From an uncultured Collinsella sp. (lineage in GTDB: Bacteria; Actinomycetota; Coriobacteriia; Coriobacteriales; Coriobacteriaceae): a DNA stretch of 9,310 nucleotides. The stretch's first letter is position 1. Each line of letters opens with the position of its first letter. Below the pieces are notes generated by a model that ran no database searches, was not told the DNA's origin, and worked only from the letters and a program-made list of their open reading frames with translations. A program made the position numbers and the translations under genes. Below are positions 1 through 6,512 of this stretch, piece by piece. The stretch lies in the NCBI GenBank assembly GCA_934655835.1, contig CAKUHM010000044.1, positions 1-9,310 of the forward strand. The letters run 5' to 3'.

Positions 1-517
1 TGAGCACAAGTGCAATGCGTCCCAATGCCTCCGCGACCGCATGGGCACGAACACACAAACGGTCGCCCTCATAGTGGCAGCGCACAGAGTCCACGACCGG
101 CACTTCCCCATCAGCCGCGCGATACGCCCAGCCAATATAGAAAGTGCCAGCCGGATCGTCCCCAGTGCCGCCGCCGGGGCCGGCATAACCCGTTGCGCTC
201 ACTGCAATATCGCTCTGATACAGCTCCAGCGAACCCGCCGCCATCTCGCGCGCGGTCTGATGCGACACCGCGGTATAGCGGTCGAGCGTCTCATGCTCAA
301 CGCCCAGAACGCGATGCTTGATCTCATCGCAGTAGGTCACAGCACCGCCACGCAGCACCGCCGAGGCGCCCGGGATATCGGCAATCGTCGAGGCGATCAT
401 ACCCGCCGTCAGCGACTCAGCCGTCGAAACCGTCACGCCCCGAGCGCTCGCACGCTCGACAATATCGCGCGCCAGCTCTTCGTTATATGCGGAAATCTGC
501 TCAAAAGAGTCCGTCAT
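1..517 (-). CDS. pncC: PncC-type nicotinamide-nucleotide amidohydrolase (CinA C-terminal domain), 3' end cut by window edge
   Basis: The visible 172 codons match the CinA C-terminal (PncC) family, which deamidates nicotinamide mononucleotide to nicotinate mononucleotide in cytosolic pyridine-nucleotide salvage. Seen in the sequence: the N-terminal motif STAESLTAGMIAS (about residues 31-43), the PGASAVLRGG and VTYCDEIKHRVLGV segments, VSHQTAREMA, and the Gly-rich ATGYAGPGGGTGDDPAGTFY segment. The family usually has about 160-170 residues, so the stop is probably only just beyond the edge. The MoaB-like N-terminal domain of full-length CinA is absent: the frame opens 12 nt after the pgsA stop. 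I chose the ATG at 515-517. An in-frame GTG lies two codons upstream (521-523), and no strong Shine-Dalgarno is present, only a weak AGG at 529-531. It is last in the visible operon; in related clusters recA follows. The AESLTAG form in place of the commoner AESCTGG is a mild variant. Confidence 0.9.
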   Translation of the reverse strand, partial: MTDSFEQISAYNEELARDIVERASARGVTVSTAESLTAGMIASTIADIPGASAVLRGGAVTYCDEIKHRVLGVEHETLDRYTAVSHQTAREMAAGSLELYQSDIAVSATGYAGPGGGTGDDPAGTFYIGWAYRAADGEVPVVDSVRCHYEGDRLCVRAHAVAEALGRIALVL

Positions 518-529
518 ACCCACCAGGAC

Positions 530-1168
530 CTAGACCGAAAAGACGATCTTGCGGCAGTTCCAGAAGTACTGGGCTCCCGAGATAACGGTCAGGACAACGG
601 CAACGGCGTACAGGAAGCGCGACACCGAGTAGATGCCGAGCGTCAGCGCCAGCGGGCCAAGGTGCAAGCCGGCCATCGCAAAGACGCACAGGTAACCGCA
701 GATGGAGACCATCGTGGTCGCCGTCTTATACTTGCCGAGCTTATCGGCCGCAACGACCACGCCGGCGGCACTCGCAACCATGCGAAGGGCGCTTACCAGC
801 AGCTCGCGGAACAAGATGATGAATACGGACCACACAGTCACGGCGCCAAAGTCTAAGAACAGCAGCAAAGCCGAGAACACAAGAAGCTTATCGGCAATAG
901 GATCCAGGAACTTACCGAAGTCGGTGATCTCGTTGCGGGAGCGGGCCAAATAGCCGTCAACCTTGTCAGTGCACGACAGAATGACATACAGAATGAAAGC
1001 GGTGGCAGCGAGCGGGCCGTCGAAGGTGCTCCAATCTGTACCGGCAACGTTCGTGTGGGACAGGGCCGACACGATCATGAACACCGGAATAAAGACGATA
1101 CGCACGCACGTCACGATGTTGGCGGGCGTCCAAACACTCGTCAGTTCCTTATTGCTCTCGTTAGCCAC
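530..1168 (-). CDS. pgsA: CDP-diacylglycerol--glycerol-3-phosphate 3-phosphatidyltransferase
   Basis: A 212-residue integral membrane enzyme of the CDP-alcohol phosphatidyltransferase family (PF01066). PgsA makes phosphatidylglycerophosphate from CDP-diacylglycerol and glycerol-3-phosphate, the committed step to phosphatidylglycerol and cardiolipin. The catalytic signature DxxDGxxAR(x8)GxxxDxxxD is complete, with D68, D71, G72, R76, G85, D89 and D93. Hydrophobic segments lie at about 17-36, 53-66, 95-115, 145-163 and 175-197. The N-terminal TPANIVTCVRI is typical of PgsA and separates it from PssA or cardiolipin synthases of the same superfamily. The start is GTG at 1166-1168; an AGGAG at 1175-1179 overlaps the rimO TAG and sits 6 nt from the GTG, indicating coupled translation. 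It ends with TAG. The adjacent pncC is in the same frame, separated by this TAG and four further codons, but the two are clearly separate families with complete domains. Confidence 0.95.
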   Translation of the reverse strand: MANESNKELTSVWTPANIVTCVRIVFIPVFMIVSALSHTNVAGTDWSTFDGPLAATAFILYVILSCTDKVDGYLARSRNEITDFGKFLDPIADKLLVFSALLLFLDFGAVTVWSVFIILFRELLVSALRMVASAAGVVVAADKLGKYKTATTMVSICGYLCVFAMAGLHLGPLALTLGIYSVSRFLYAVAVVLTVISGAQYFWNCRKIVFSV

Positions 1169-1177
1169 GACGCTCTC

Positions 1178-2527
1178 CTACTCCACAACATGACCGATAA
1201 GCTCGTAGCAGAAGCTATCGGTAAACTCGACCGTCAGAATATCGCCCACGGACGCCTCGCTGGCGTCCAGATGCACCGCGCCATCGGAATCGGGCGCCTG
1301 GAACCAGGCGTGACCGATCAGCTCGGCGCCGTCCTCGGTCTCTTCGATACCGTCGACAATCACCTGGGCGCGCTCGCCCACATGTGCGGCAGTTGCAGCA
1401 AAACCGAGCGACTCGGCCAGGTCCATGGCCTCCTGGGCGCGCTCGAGCTTGACCTCTTCGTCGACCTGGCCCTCCATCTTGGCGGCCAGGCTGCCTTCCT
1501 CCTGCGAGTAGGCAAAGACGCTCGTGTAGTCAAAGCCGACGGTGTCCATAAAGTCGATAAGGTCGCGGAACTCGTCGTCGGTCTCGGTCGGGAAGCCGAC
1601 CATGGCCGTGGAACGGATCACGATGCCGGGGATGCGCTCACGCAGATCGCGGAACAGGTCCTCGAGCTCCTGGCGCGAACCAGAACGGCGCATAGCCTTG
1701 AGGATGCGCGCGTCGCAGTGCTGCACGGGGATATCGATATAGGGCAGCACCTCGGGCGTATCGCGAATCGTTTCGATAAGCTCGTCGGTCATGCCCTCGG
1801 GCTGCAGATAGAGCACGCGGACCCAGACGTTGTGCGGGCGCACGGCCTCGGCGACGGCATGCAGCAGCTGCGCCAGATTGCGCGGCGAGCCATCGGTGGC
1901 GTCTTCGTCGGCAAAGTCGGTGCCCCAAATACCCGTGTCCTGGCCGATCAGCACGATCTCGCGCACACCGCCGGCAACCAGGTCGCGTACCTCGGAGATA
2001 ATGCTCTCGGCATTGCGCGAGTGATAACGACCGCGGATATACGGGATCATGCAGAAGCTACAGAAGCGGTTGCAGCCATCGGAAATCTTGACGTAGGCGA
2101 CAGCACCCTCGACGGTGCGCTTGACCTGCGGAATATAGGCGGCAATATCGCGCTCGACGCCCAGCACGCCATCGATGACCGCCACGATGCCGTCCTCCTC
2201 GTCGGCCTTCACAAAGGCAGCGACCTCGGGCAGCTCGTCAGGCAGGTCGTCGCCATAGCGCGACGGCACACAGCCGCACATGACGATGGGGCAAGAACGA
2301 ACGCCGTCTTGAACCTCGTTGGCGAGCTCGAGGGTGGTCTCGATGCTCTCGGAAGTTGCGGAGGCGAGGAACGAGCATGTATTGACGATGGCGATATCGG
2401 CATCCTGCGGGTCGAATGCCTCCTCGTAGCCTGCGGCGGTCAAAAGAGAACGCATGCGGTCGGTGTCGACCTCGTTCTTAGCGCACCCGAGGGTGATGTA
2501 GAGCACGGAGCCCAACGGTGTATCCAT
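1178..2527 (-). CDS. rimO: Ribosomal protein uS12 methylthiotransferase RimO
   Basis: A 449-residue radical-SAM methylthiotransferase. RimO adds a methylthio group to the beta carbon of a conserved aspartate of ribosomal protein S12. Domain order seen: N-terminal UPF0004 domain (about 8-110) with C15 in TLGCAKNEVD, C51 in VNTCSF and C84/C86 in MCGC, which would bind the auxiliary 4Fe-4S cluster; radical SAM domain with C152, C156 and C159 in GCNRFCSFC; and a C-terminal TRAM domain (about 380-449). The sequence KISDGCNRFCSFCMIPYIRG and the closing short TRAM fit RimO better than the tRNA enzyme MiaB. Length matches the family. The ATG at 2525-2527 is preceded by AAAGGA (2540-2545) with a rather long 12-nt spacing. 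It stands between yajQ (27 nt away) and pgsA (9 nt away). RimO next to pgsA and cinA is a gene order known from Clostridia. Confidence 0.95.
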   Translation of the reverse strand: MDTPLGSVLYITLGCAKNEVDTDRMRSLLTAAGYEEAFDPQDADIAIVNTCSFLASATSESIETTLELANEVQDGVRSCPIVMCGCVPSRYGDDLPDELPEVAAFVKADEEDGIVAVIDGVLGVERDIAAYIPQVKRTVEGAVAYVKISDGCNRFCSFCMIPYIRGRYHSRNAESIISEVRDLVAGGVREIVLIGQDTGIWGTDFADEDATDGSPRNLAQLLHAVAEAVRPHNVWVRVLYLQPEGMTDELIETIRDTPEVLPYIDIPVQHCDARILKAMRRSGSRQELEDLFRDLRERIPGIVIRSTAMVGFPTETDDEFRDLIDFMDTVGFDYTSVFAYSQEEGSLAAKMEGQVDEEVKLERAQEAMDLAESLGFAATAAHVGERAQVIVDGIEETEDGAELIGHAWFQAPDSDGAVHLDASEASVGDILTVEFTDSFCYELIGHVVE

Positions 2528-2554
2528 GTTGGAGAGCGGTCCTTTCGAATGATA

Positions 2555-3052
2555 TTAGCGGTAGTTGGTGAACTGCAGCGGCTGGCCGTAGTCCTGGTCG
2601 CGCAGGAACTGGATCACGGTCTGCAACGCGTCCTTCGAAGCAGAGGAAACACGCAGCTTGTCGGCCTCGATAGTCACCTTGACCTTGAGCTTTTGGTCCT
2701 TGATGTCCTTGTTGATCTTCTTGGCGGTCGCCTGGTCGATACCCTCGACGATATGGCCGAGCGCGCGCACGGTGCCGCCCGATGCCGCCTGTGGAGCATC
2801 CCACGAGACAGCCTTGAGGTCGATGCCGCGCTTGATGAGCTTGGAGCTCAGGACATCGATGATCTGCTTGGAGACAAAGTCGGCCGGGGCGTTGATCGTA
2901 AAGAGCTTGTCGCCCTTCGAAAGCTCGATCGTGGCGCCGGAATCCTTCAGGTCATAGCGCTGGGAAATCTCGCGCGTGGTCTGCTGGAAGGCGTTGTCGA
3001 CCTCTTGCATGTTGACCTCGGACACGACGTCGAAGCTGGAATCTTTAGCCAT
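2555..3052 (-). CDS. yajQ: YajQ family nucleotide-binding protein (DUF520)
   Basis: A 165-residue cytosolic protein that spans the whole YajQ/DUF520 family (PF04461). Seen: the opening SSFDVVSEVNMQEVDNAFQQ, the RYDLKDS segment, the KLIKRGIDLKAVSWDAPQAA region, KKINKDIKDQKLKVKVTIE, and the C-terminal QPLQFTNYR, all typical positions for this family. The family folds as two ferredoxin-like domains and binds nucleotides or nucleic acid; a Xanthomonas homologue is reported to bind cyclic di-GMP, but the role in most bacteria is unsettled, so no specific function is assigned here. The ATG at 3050-3052 has AAAGGA (3059-3064) 6 nt upstream. It lies 26 nt after rodZ and 27 nt before rimO, so it is almost certainly co-transcribed. 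It ends with TAA, unlike the TAG of most neighbours. Confidence 0.93.
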   Translation of the reverse strand: MAKDSSFDVVSEVNMQEVDNAFQQTTREISQRYDLKDSGATIELSKGDKLFTINAPADFVSKQIIDVLSSKLIKRGIDLKAVSWDAPQAASGGTVRALGHIVEGIDQATAKKINKDIKDQKLKVKVTIEADKLRVSSASKDALQTVIQFLRDQDYGQPLQFTNYR

Positions 3053-3078
3053 GGTTCATCCTTTCGCTCGGGAGGGGC

Positions 3079-4590
3079 CTAGTAGCTGTCGTACGAATAA
3101 TCGGTAGAATCAGTCGTCGTCTGACCGTCGGTGGCGGTATCGGTGCCGTCCGTGGACTGGGCATCGGTGCCGTCGGTGGCGTCGGTACCATCGGTGGTGT
3201 CGGCACCATCAGAACTTTCACCATTCTCGGAATCAGTCGTCTCCTTCTTGGGAACGGTGATCGTCACACGCGCTACGCCCGAGGTCTTGGTATCGTAACG
3301 GACCTTTTCGCCGTTCTTGGTAACGGTGACATCGGAAGGCTTGGACGTGGTGATCTCGATCGAGGACTCGGGCGTGTACTCCTGCTCAAAGGGGCCAGTC
3401 GCCTGGGCACCATAGACCGACTTACCGTCGACCTTGACCTCAATCCAGGCGGTCTTTCCCTTGGCAACGGAGACCTTGACCTTCGTTACCTCGTTCTCTT
3501 CCTTTTTAGCCGTCGTCTTGGTGGCATCCGAATCGGTCGACTCATCCGTCGCCTCATCGGTGTCTTCGTCCTCGTCGACCGTTTCGGTCTTCTTAGAAGA
3601 CTTTTTGGTCGTCGTCTTGGTAGCAGTGGGCGTCTCGGGCGTGGTCTCGGGTGTCGAAGATGCGCAGCCGCGCAGAAGTACCACGATGAGCACGATCAGC
3701 AGCAACGCCACGGCACCGATGCCGGCGTAGACGATACGCGGATCGAGACCGTTGTTTTGAGGAGTACGGGAACCGCCGCGTCCACGACTGGAACTGCTGC
3801 GGCCGCCTCCCTGAGGCATACGACCACGATTGCTGTCGGAACGGCCGAGATAGCCACCCTGGCCCTGAAGGCTGCGCTGACCCGAGCGGGGCGCAAGTTC
3901 ACCGCGGCCTTGATAGCCACGCTGGCCCGCACGCGGAGCCGAAGAGCGCTGGCCATACGGCTGTGATTGAGAGCGAAGACGCGGCGTCACCTGCGTGGCA
4001 TCGGCGTCCGCATAGCCGCCGAGAGCACGACCGGCAGAGACACCACGGTAGCCACGATCGGAATAGCCGCCATCTCCGTAGCCGACACGGGGATCGCGCA
4101 CCACACCGCGGGCAGCGGGAAGCGCACGATCGTCGGGCATAGGCGTGCTGCGGAAACGATCGCGCTGAGAACGGATTTCCTCACTGGACCCCGTCTCGGT
4201 AATATAGCCAGCCTGCTGCGGACGCTGACCATAACGCGTTGAGCGACCACCCTGAACCATCAGGAAGCGCCCGTTATCGACAGAGGAACGCGAATTGACG
4301 TAGCCGGCGGCGTCCTGAAAACGACCGCCCTGCTGCGACGTCTCGCGTTCGTATGCCATCAGGTCGTCAAAGTAGGCATTGACGACCTCGCGCGGATTGA
4401 GGCCCAAAAAACGAGCATAGCTCGAAATCATGCCCTGCGCATAGCCGCGCGGCGGCATCGAAGCAAAGTTACCGGTCTCGAAAAACTCGATGATCTGCGG
4501 CCTGATTTTGATGGTGTTGGCGACCTGCTGAATGGAAAGGCCCATTCGGCGACGCTGCTCGAGCAGCATGTCACCAAAGCGTGCAGCCAT
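3079..4590 (-). CDS. rodZ: RodZ-like transmembrane helix-turn-helix protein with low-complexity linkers
   Basis: A 503-residue bitopic membrane protein with RodZ layout. Residues about 5-75 form the RodZ-type HTH (HTH_25), with RMGLSIQQVANTIKIRP and the PRGYAQGMISSYARFLGL segment. Residues about 86-280 are a long disordered cytoplasmic linker rich in R, G, S, Q and Y. A single membrane helix follows at about 286-306, then an acidic and Thr/Lys-rich outer linker (310-367), a small beta domain matching DUF4115 (about 369-447), and a D/G/T-rich tail ending in YSYDSY. RodZ proteins link the MreB cytoskeleton to cell-wall growth; no mreB is visible here, so that role is by family only. The ATG at 4588-4590 overlaps the ftsK TGA by one base (TGATG), and GGAGG at 4597-4601 lies 6 nt upstream, so translation is coupled to ftsK. 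The gene corresponds to ymfM of the Bacillus spoIIIE-pgsA cluster. The HTH and DUF4115 assignment is firm; the linkers are unusually long. Confidence 0.9.
   Translation of the reverse strand: MAARFGDMLLEQRRRMGLSIQQVANTIKIRPQIIEFFETGNFASMPPRGYAQGMISSYARFLGLNPREVVNAYFDDLMAYERETSQQGGRFQDAAGYVNSRSSVDNGRFLMVQGGRSTRYGQRPQQAGYITETGSSEEIRSQRDRFRSTPMPDDRALPAARGVVRDPRVGYGDGGYSDRGYRGVSAGRALGGYADADATQVTPRLRSQSQPYGQRSSAPRAGQRGYQGRGELAPRSGQRSLQGQGGYLGRSDSNRGRMPQGGGRSSSSRGRGGSRTPQNNGLDPRIVYAGIGAVALLLIVLIVVLLRGCASSTPETTPETPTATKTTTKKSSKKTETVDEDEDTDEATDESTDSDATKTTAKKEENEVTKVKVSVAKGKTAWIEVKVDGKSVYGAQATGPFEQEYTPESSIEITTSKPSDVTVTKNGEKVRYDTKTSGVARVTITVPKKETTDSENGESSDGADTTDGTDATDGTDAQSTDGTDTATDGQTTTDSTDYSYDSY
3121..3210 (-). 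repeat. Degenerate DGTD-type repeats in the RodZ-like C-terminal tail
   Basis: Residues about 461-490 of the RodZ-like protein contain repeated D-G-[TA]-D units spaced by T/A/Q/S residues (DGADTTDGTDATDGTDAQST and onward). At the DNA level this shows as repeated gtcggtggc/gtcggtacc-like stretches on the plus strand. The tail is outside the membrane by the predicted topology and would be disordered and acidic. Confidence 0.8.
3751..4335 (-). other. Arg/Gly/Ser/Gln/Tyr-rich disordered linker of the RodZ-like protein
   Basis: This stretch encodes about residues 86-280. It is rich in RG and GY pairs, for example GYGDGGYSDRGYRG near 170-183 and RSSSSRGRGGSR near 264-275. It includes a 12-residue imperfect repeat with a 15-residue period: PRAGQRGYQGRG (219-230) and PRSGQRSLQGQG (234-245), encoded at about 3856-3936. 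It separates the cytoplasmic HTH from the membrane helix. Such composition implies intrinsic disorder and positive charge; any binding to RNA, DNA or lipid is conjecture. Confidence 0.75.
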
Positions 4591-6500
4591 CAGAATCCTC
4601 CAAACTCACGATCTTCACGTGCCATCTCGGCGTCGACAGATTTCAGCGCGGCAAGCCCCTCCTCGTCCAAAAGGACCTCGCGCGGCTTGGAACCGTCGGG
4701 CGGGCCGACGACACCCTTTTCTTCCAGCATGTCCATAATACGCCCGGCGCGCGCATAGCCAACCTTCAGACGACGTTGCAGGCCAGATGTGGAGCCAAGC
4801 TGCGATTCCACCACAATATGGGCGGCTTCCCAAATGAGTGGATCATCGTCTTGCGGCTCGGCTACTCCGGTGCGGACAATGCCTCCGCCACCCGCCATGG
4901 ACATGGAAGCGGGCGCCACGGCAGACAGGATCTCCTCGTGGTAGTCTGGCTCACTCTGCGACTTGACGAACTCGACAATCTCGTTGATCTCGTCGTCCGA
5001 GACAAAGCAGCCCTGGATACGGCGGGGCTTGCCCCAGTCGACCTTGGAGAACAACATGTCGCCCAAACCGGTGAGCTTCTCGGCGCCCATCTGGTCGATG
5101 ATGACGCGCGAGTCGATGCCCGTAGCGACGTTAAAGGCGATGCGGTTGGTGATGTTGGCCTTGATGAGGCCCGTCACCACGTTGGAGCTGGGGCGCTGCG
5201 TGGCAACGATAAGATGAATACCGGCGGCACGGCCCAGCTGTGCAATACGCACGATCGAGGCCTCGACATCCTTACCGGCAACCATCATCAGGTCAGAGAG
5301 CTCGTCAATGATAATGACCAGGTAGGGCATCTTTTGCGGCGGGTTGTCGTAATGCTCAAACTCGCCAGCAGCCTGCTTTTCGTTGTAGGTCGAGATCTTA
5401 CGCACGTTGAGACGCTCGAAGACCTTCAGGCGACGCTCCATCTCGGACACGGCCCATTGCAGAGCGCTGGCGGCCTGTTTGGGCTCGGTCACCACGGGCA
5501 CGTAGAGATGCGGCAAGCCGTTATAGCCCGCAAGCTCGACGCGCTTGGGGTCGACCATGATCAGGCGAACGTCCTCGGGAAGGGCGCGCATGAGCAAGGT
5601 CGTGATGATGGAGTTGATCATCACCGACTTACCAGAACCGGTCGTACCGGCGATCAACAGGTGAGGCATCTTGGCGAGGTCGGCGACGACCGGCGTGCCC
5701 TCGGCGTCGCGGCCGATGGCGAGCTCGAGCGGACCGCCCTTCACATAGGGCAGCACGTCGCCCAGATTGACGTTCTGGCGCTTGCGGTTGGGAATCTCAA
5801 TGCCCACGAGCGAGGTGCCGGGGATCGGGGCAAAGATACGAACCGACTGGGCGGCGAGCGAAAGCGCAATATCGTCCTCGAGGCTCGAAATCTTGCTCAC
5901 GCGCTCGCCCTCGCCAGGTTGCAGCTTAAAGGTCGTCACCGTGGGGCCGGCGATCCAGCCGACCACGCGGGCACTGCGGCCAAACTCAAGCAAAGTGGAT
6001 TGCAGTGACTCAGCGGTCTGCTCCAGCTCCTTATCCGAAGACGCGGCGGAAGCCGACTGCGGGTTGGCATGCAGGATTTCGAGCGGCGGAAGCTTGAGGC
6101 CGTCCTCTTCTTCGCCCTCGCTATCTGCGGCGCCGTCGTCCACTCCCCCATCACGAGCCGCAGCCGATTCGACAGCACTCGTGGCAGGAGCATCGGCAAC
6201 CTTGGGATGCTTCAGGAAGTCGGGAATCTGAGGTGCGGCCGAGACGGGATTCACGGCAAACGGCGGCTCGGACTCGTCGATCTTATCGGAGTCGTCTTCC
6301 ATCGAAAGCTGGCCGGTTACCTGGCCGCGCTTTGCATGGCGACGCGGCAGCAAAGTTGTCTTTGCGGTCTCAATCGGAGCCTCGTCGTCCTCGTCATCGC
6401 CCTCGGTGAGCTCAATCTCGCTATCGGACCAAGACGGGTCGGGCTCACTCGTATTGAGCTTGGGAACCGTCTTGCCCTTCTTGGCATGGCGGCGCGGCAA
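4590..6500 (-). CDS. ftsK: FtsK/SpoIIIE DNA translocase, motor part (3' portion of an ftsK gene split by an in-frame TAG)
   Basis: This 636-codon open frame carries the soluble half of FtsK/SpoIIIE, the ATP-driven pump that moves chromosome DNA through the closing septum. Seen: an acidic linker with basic patches (1-140), the alpha/beta RecA-like motor (about 155-515) with Walker A GTTGSGKS (285-292) and Walker B VIIIDEL (395-401), the conserved VDPKRVELAGYNGLPHL and ATQRPSSNVVTGLIKANI segments, and a C-terminal gamma winged helix (about 553-615; LQRRLKVGYARAGRIMDMLE), which in the family reads KOPS/SRS sequences. All catalytic motifs are intact. The given start is a TTG at 6498-6500 without a good Shine-Dalgarno; the first in-frame ATG (6300-6302) has none either. 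The frame is identical to that of the upstream membrane part and is separated from it only by TAG at 6510-6512 plus three codons. It may therefore be made by readthrough, by reinitiation, or not at all. It ends with TGA overlapping rodZ by one base. Confidence 0.88.
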   Translation of the reverse strand: MPRRHAKKGKTVPKLNTSEPDPSWSDSEIELTEGDDEDDEAPIETAKTTLLPRRHAKRGQVTGQLSMEDDSDKIDESEPPFAVNPVSAAPQIPDFLKHPKVADAPATSAVESAAARDGGVDDGAADSEGEEEDGLKLPPLEILHANPQSASAASSDKELEQTAESLQSTLLEFGRSARVVGWIAGPTVTTFKLQPGEGERVSKISSLEDDIALSLAAQSVRIFAPIPGTSLVGIEIPNRKRQNVNLGDVLPYVKGGPLELAIGRDAEGTPVVADLAKMPHLLIAGTTGSGKSVMINSIITTLLMRALPEDVRLIMVDPKRVELAGYNGLPHLYVPVVTEPKQAASALQWAVSEMERRLKVFERLNVRKISTYNEKQAAGEFEHYDNPPQKMPYLVIIIDELSDLMMVAGKDVEASIVRIAQLGRAAGIHLIVATQRPSSNVVTGLIKANITNRIAFNVATGIDSRVIIDQMGAEKLTGLGDMLFSKVDWGKPRRIQGCFVSDDEINEIVEFVKSQSEPDYHEEILSAVAPASMSMAGGGGIVRTGVAEPQDDDPLIWEAAHIVVESQLGSTSGLQRRLKVGYARAGRIMDMLEEKGVVGPPDGSKPREVLLDEEGLAALKSVDAEMAREDREFGGF

Positions 6501-6503
6501 CAG
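6334..6503 (-). repeat. Duplicated basic motif TLLPRRHAK[KR]G in the FtsK linker
   Basis: Two copies of an 11-residue peptide lie in the FtsK linker, 50 codons apart: one starting 3 nt past the TAG-adjacent AAC codon, the other ending near 6323-6330. Both lie between strongly acidic stretches. The DNA of the copies differs at several synonymous positions (for example ACG/ACT, CTG/TTG, CGC/CGT, GCC/GCA), while the peptide is kept, so the similarity is at protein level and not a fresh DNA duplication. The interval given is approximate. Confidence 0.75.
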
Positions 6504-6509
6504 CGTGTT

Positions 6510-6512
6510 CTA
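6510..6512 (-). other. In-frame amber (TAG) stop interrupting ftsK
   Basis: Codons upstream (from TTG at 7365-7367) and downstream (to TGA at 4590-4592) are in one frame, and 926 codons would be continuous but for this TAG. Around it the reading is E-R-A-stop-N-T-L-L-P-R-R-H-A-K-K-G. The second motif copy reads E-T-A-K-T-T-L-L-P-R-R-H-A-K-R-G, so the stop aligns with a Lys AAG codon. One substitution (AAG or CAG to TAG) would explain it. TAG also ends rnj, rodZ, rimO and pgsA in this window. Confidence 0.9.

Noticed and set aside
515..532. PgsA-PncC fusion interrupted by a stop
   Set aside because: The two genes are in the same frame by chance. Each has a complete, unrelated family domain, and they are normally separate genes.
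1055..3082. 675-codon open frame on the plus strand
   Set aside because: It is antisense to rimO and yajQ, both of which have complete family motifs and ribosome binding sites. The translation is rich in D, H, G, L and R with no recognisable domain, as expected of a shadow frame in GC-rich coding DNA.
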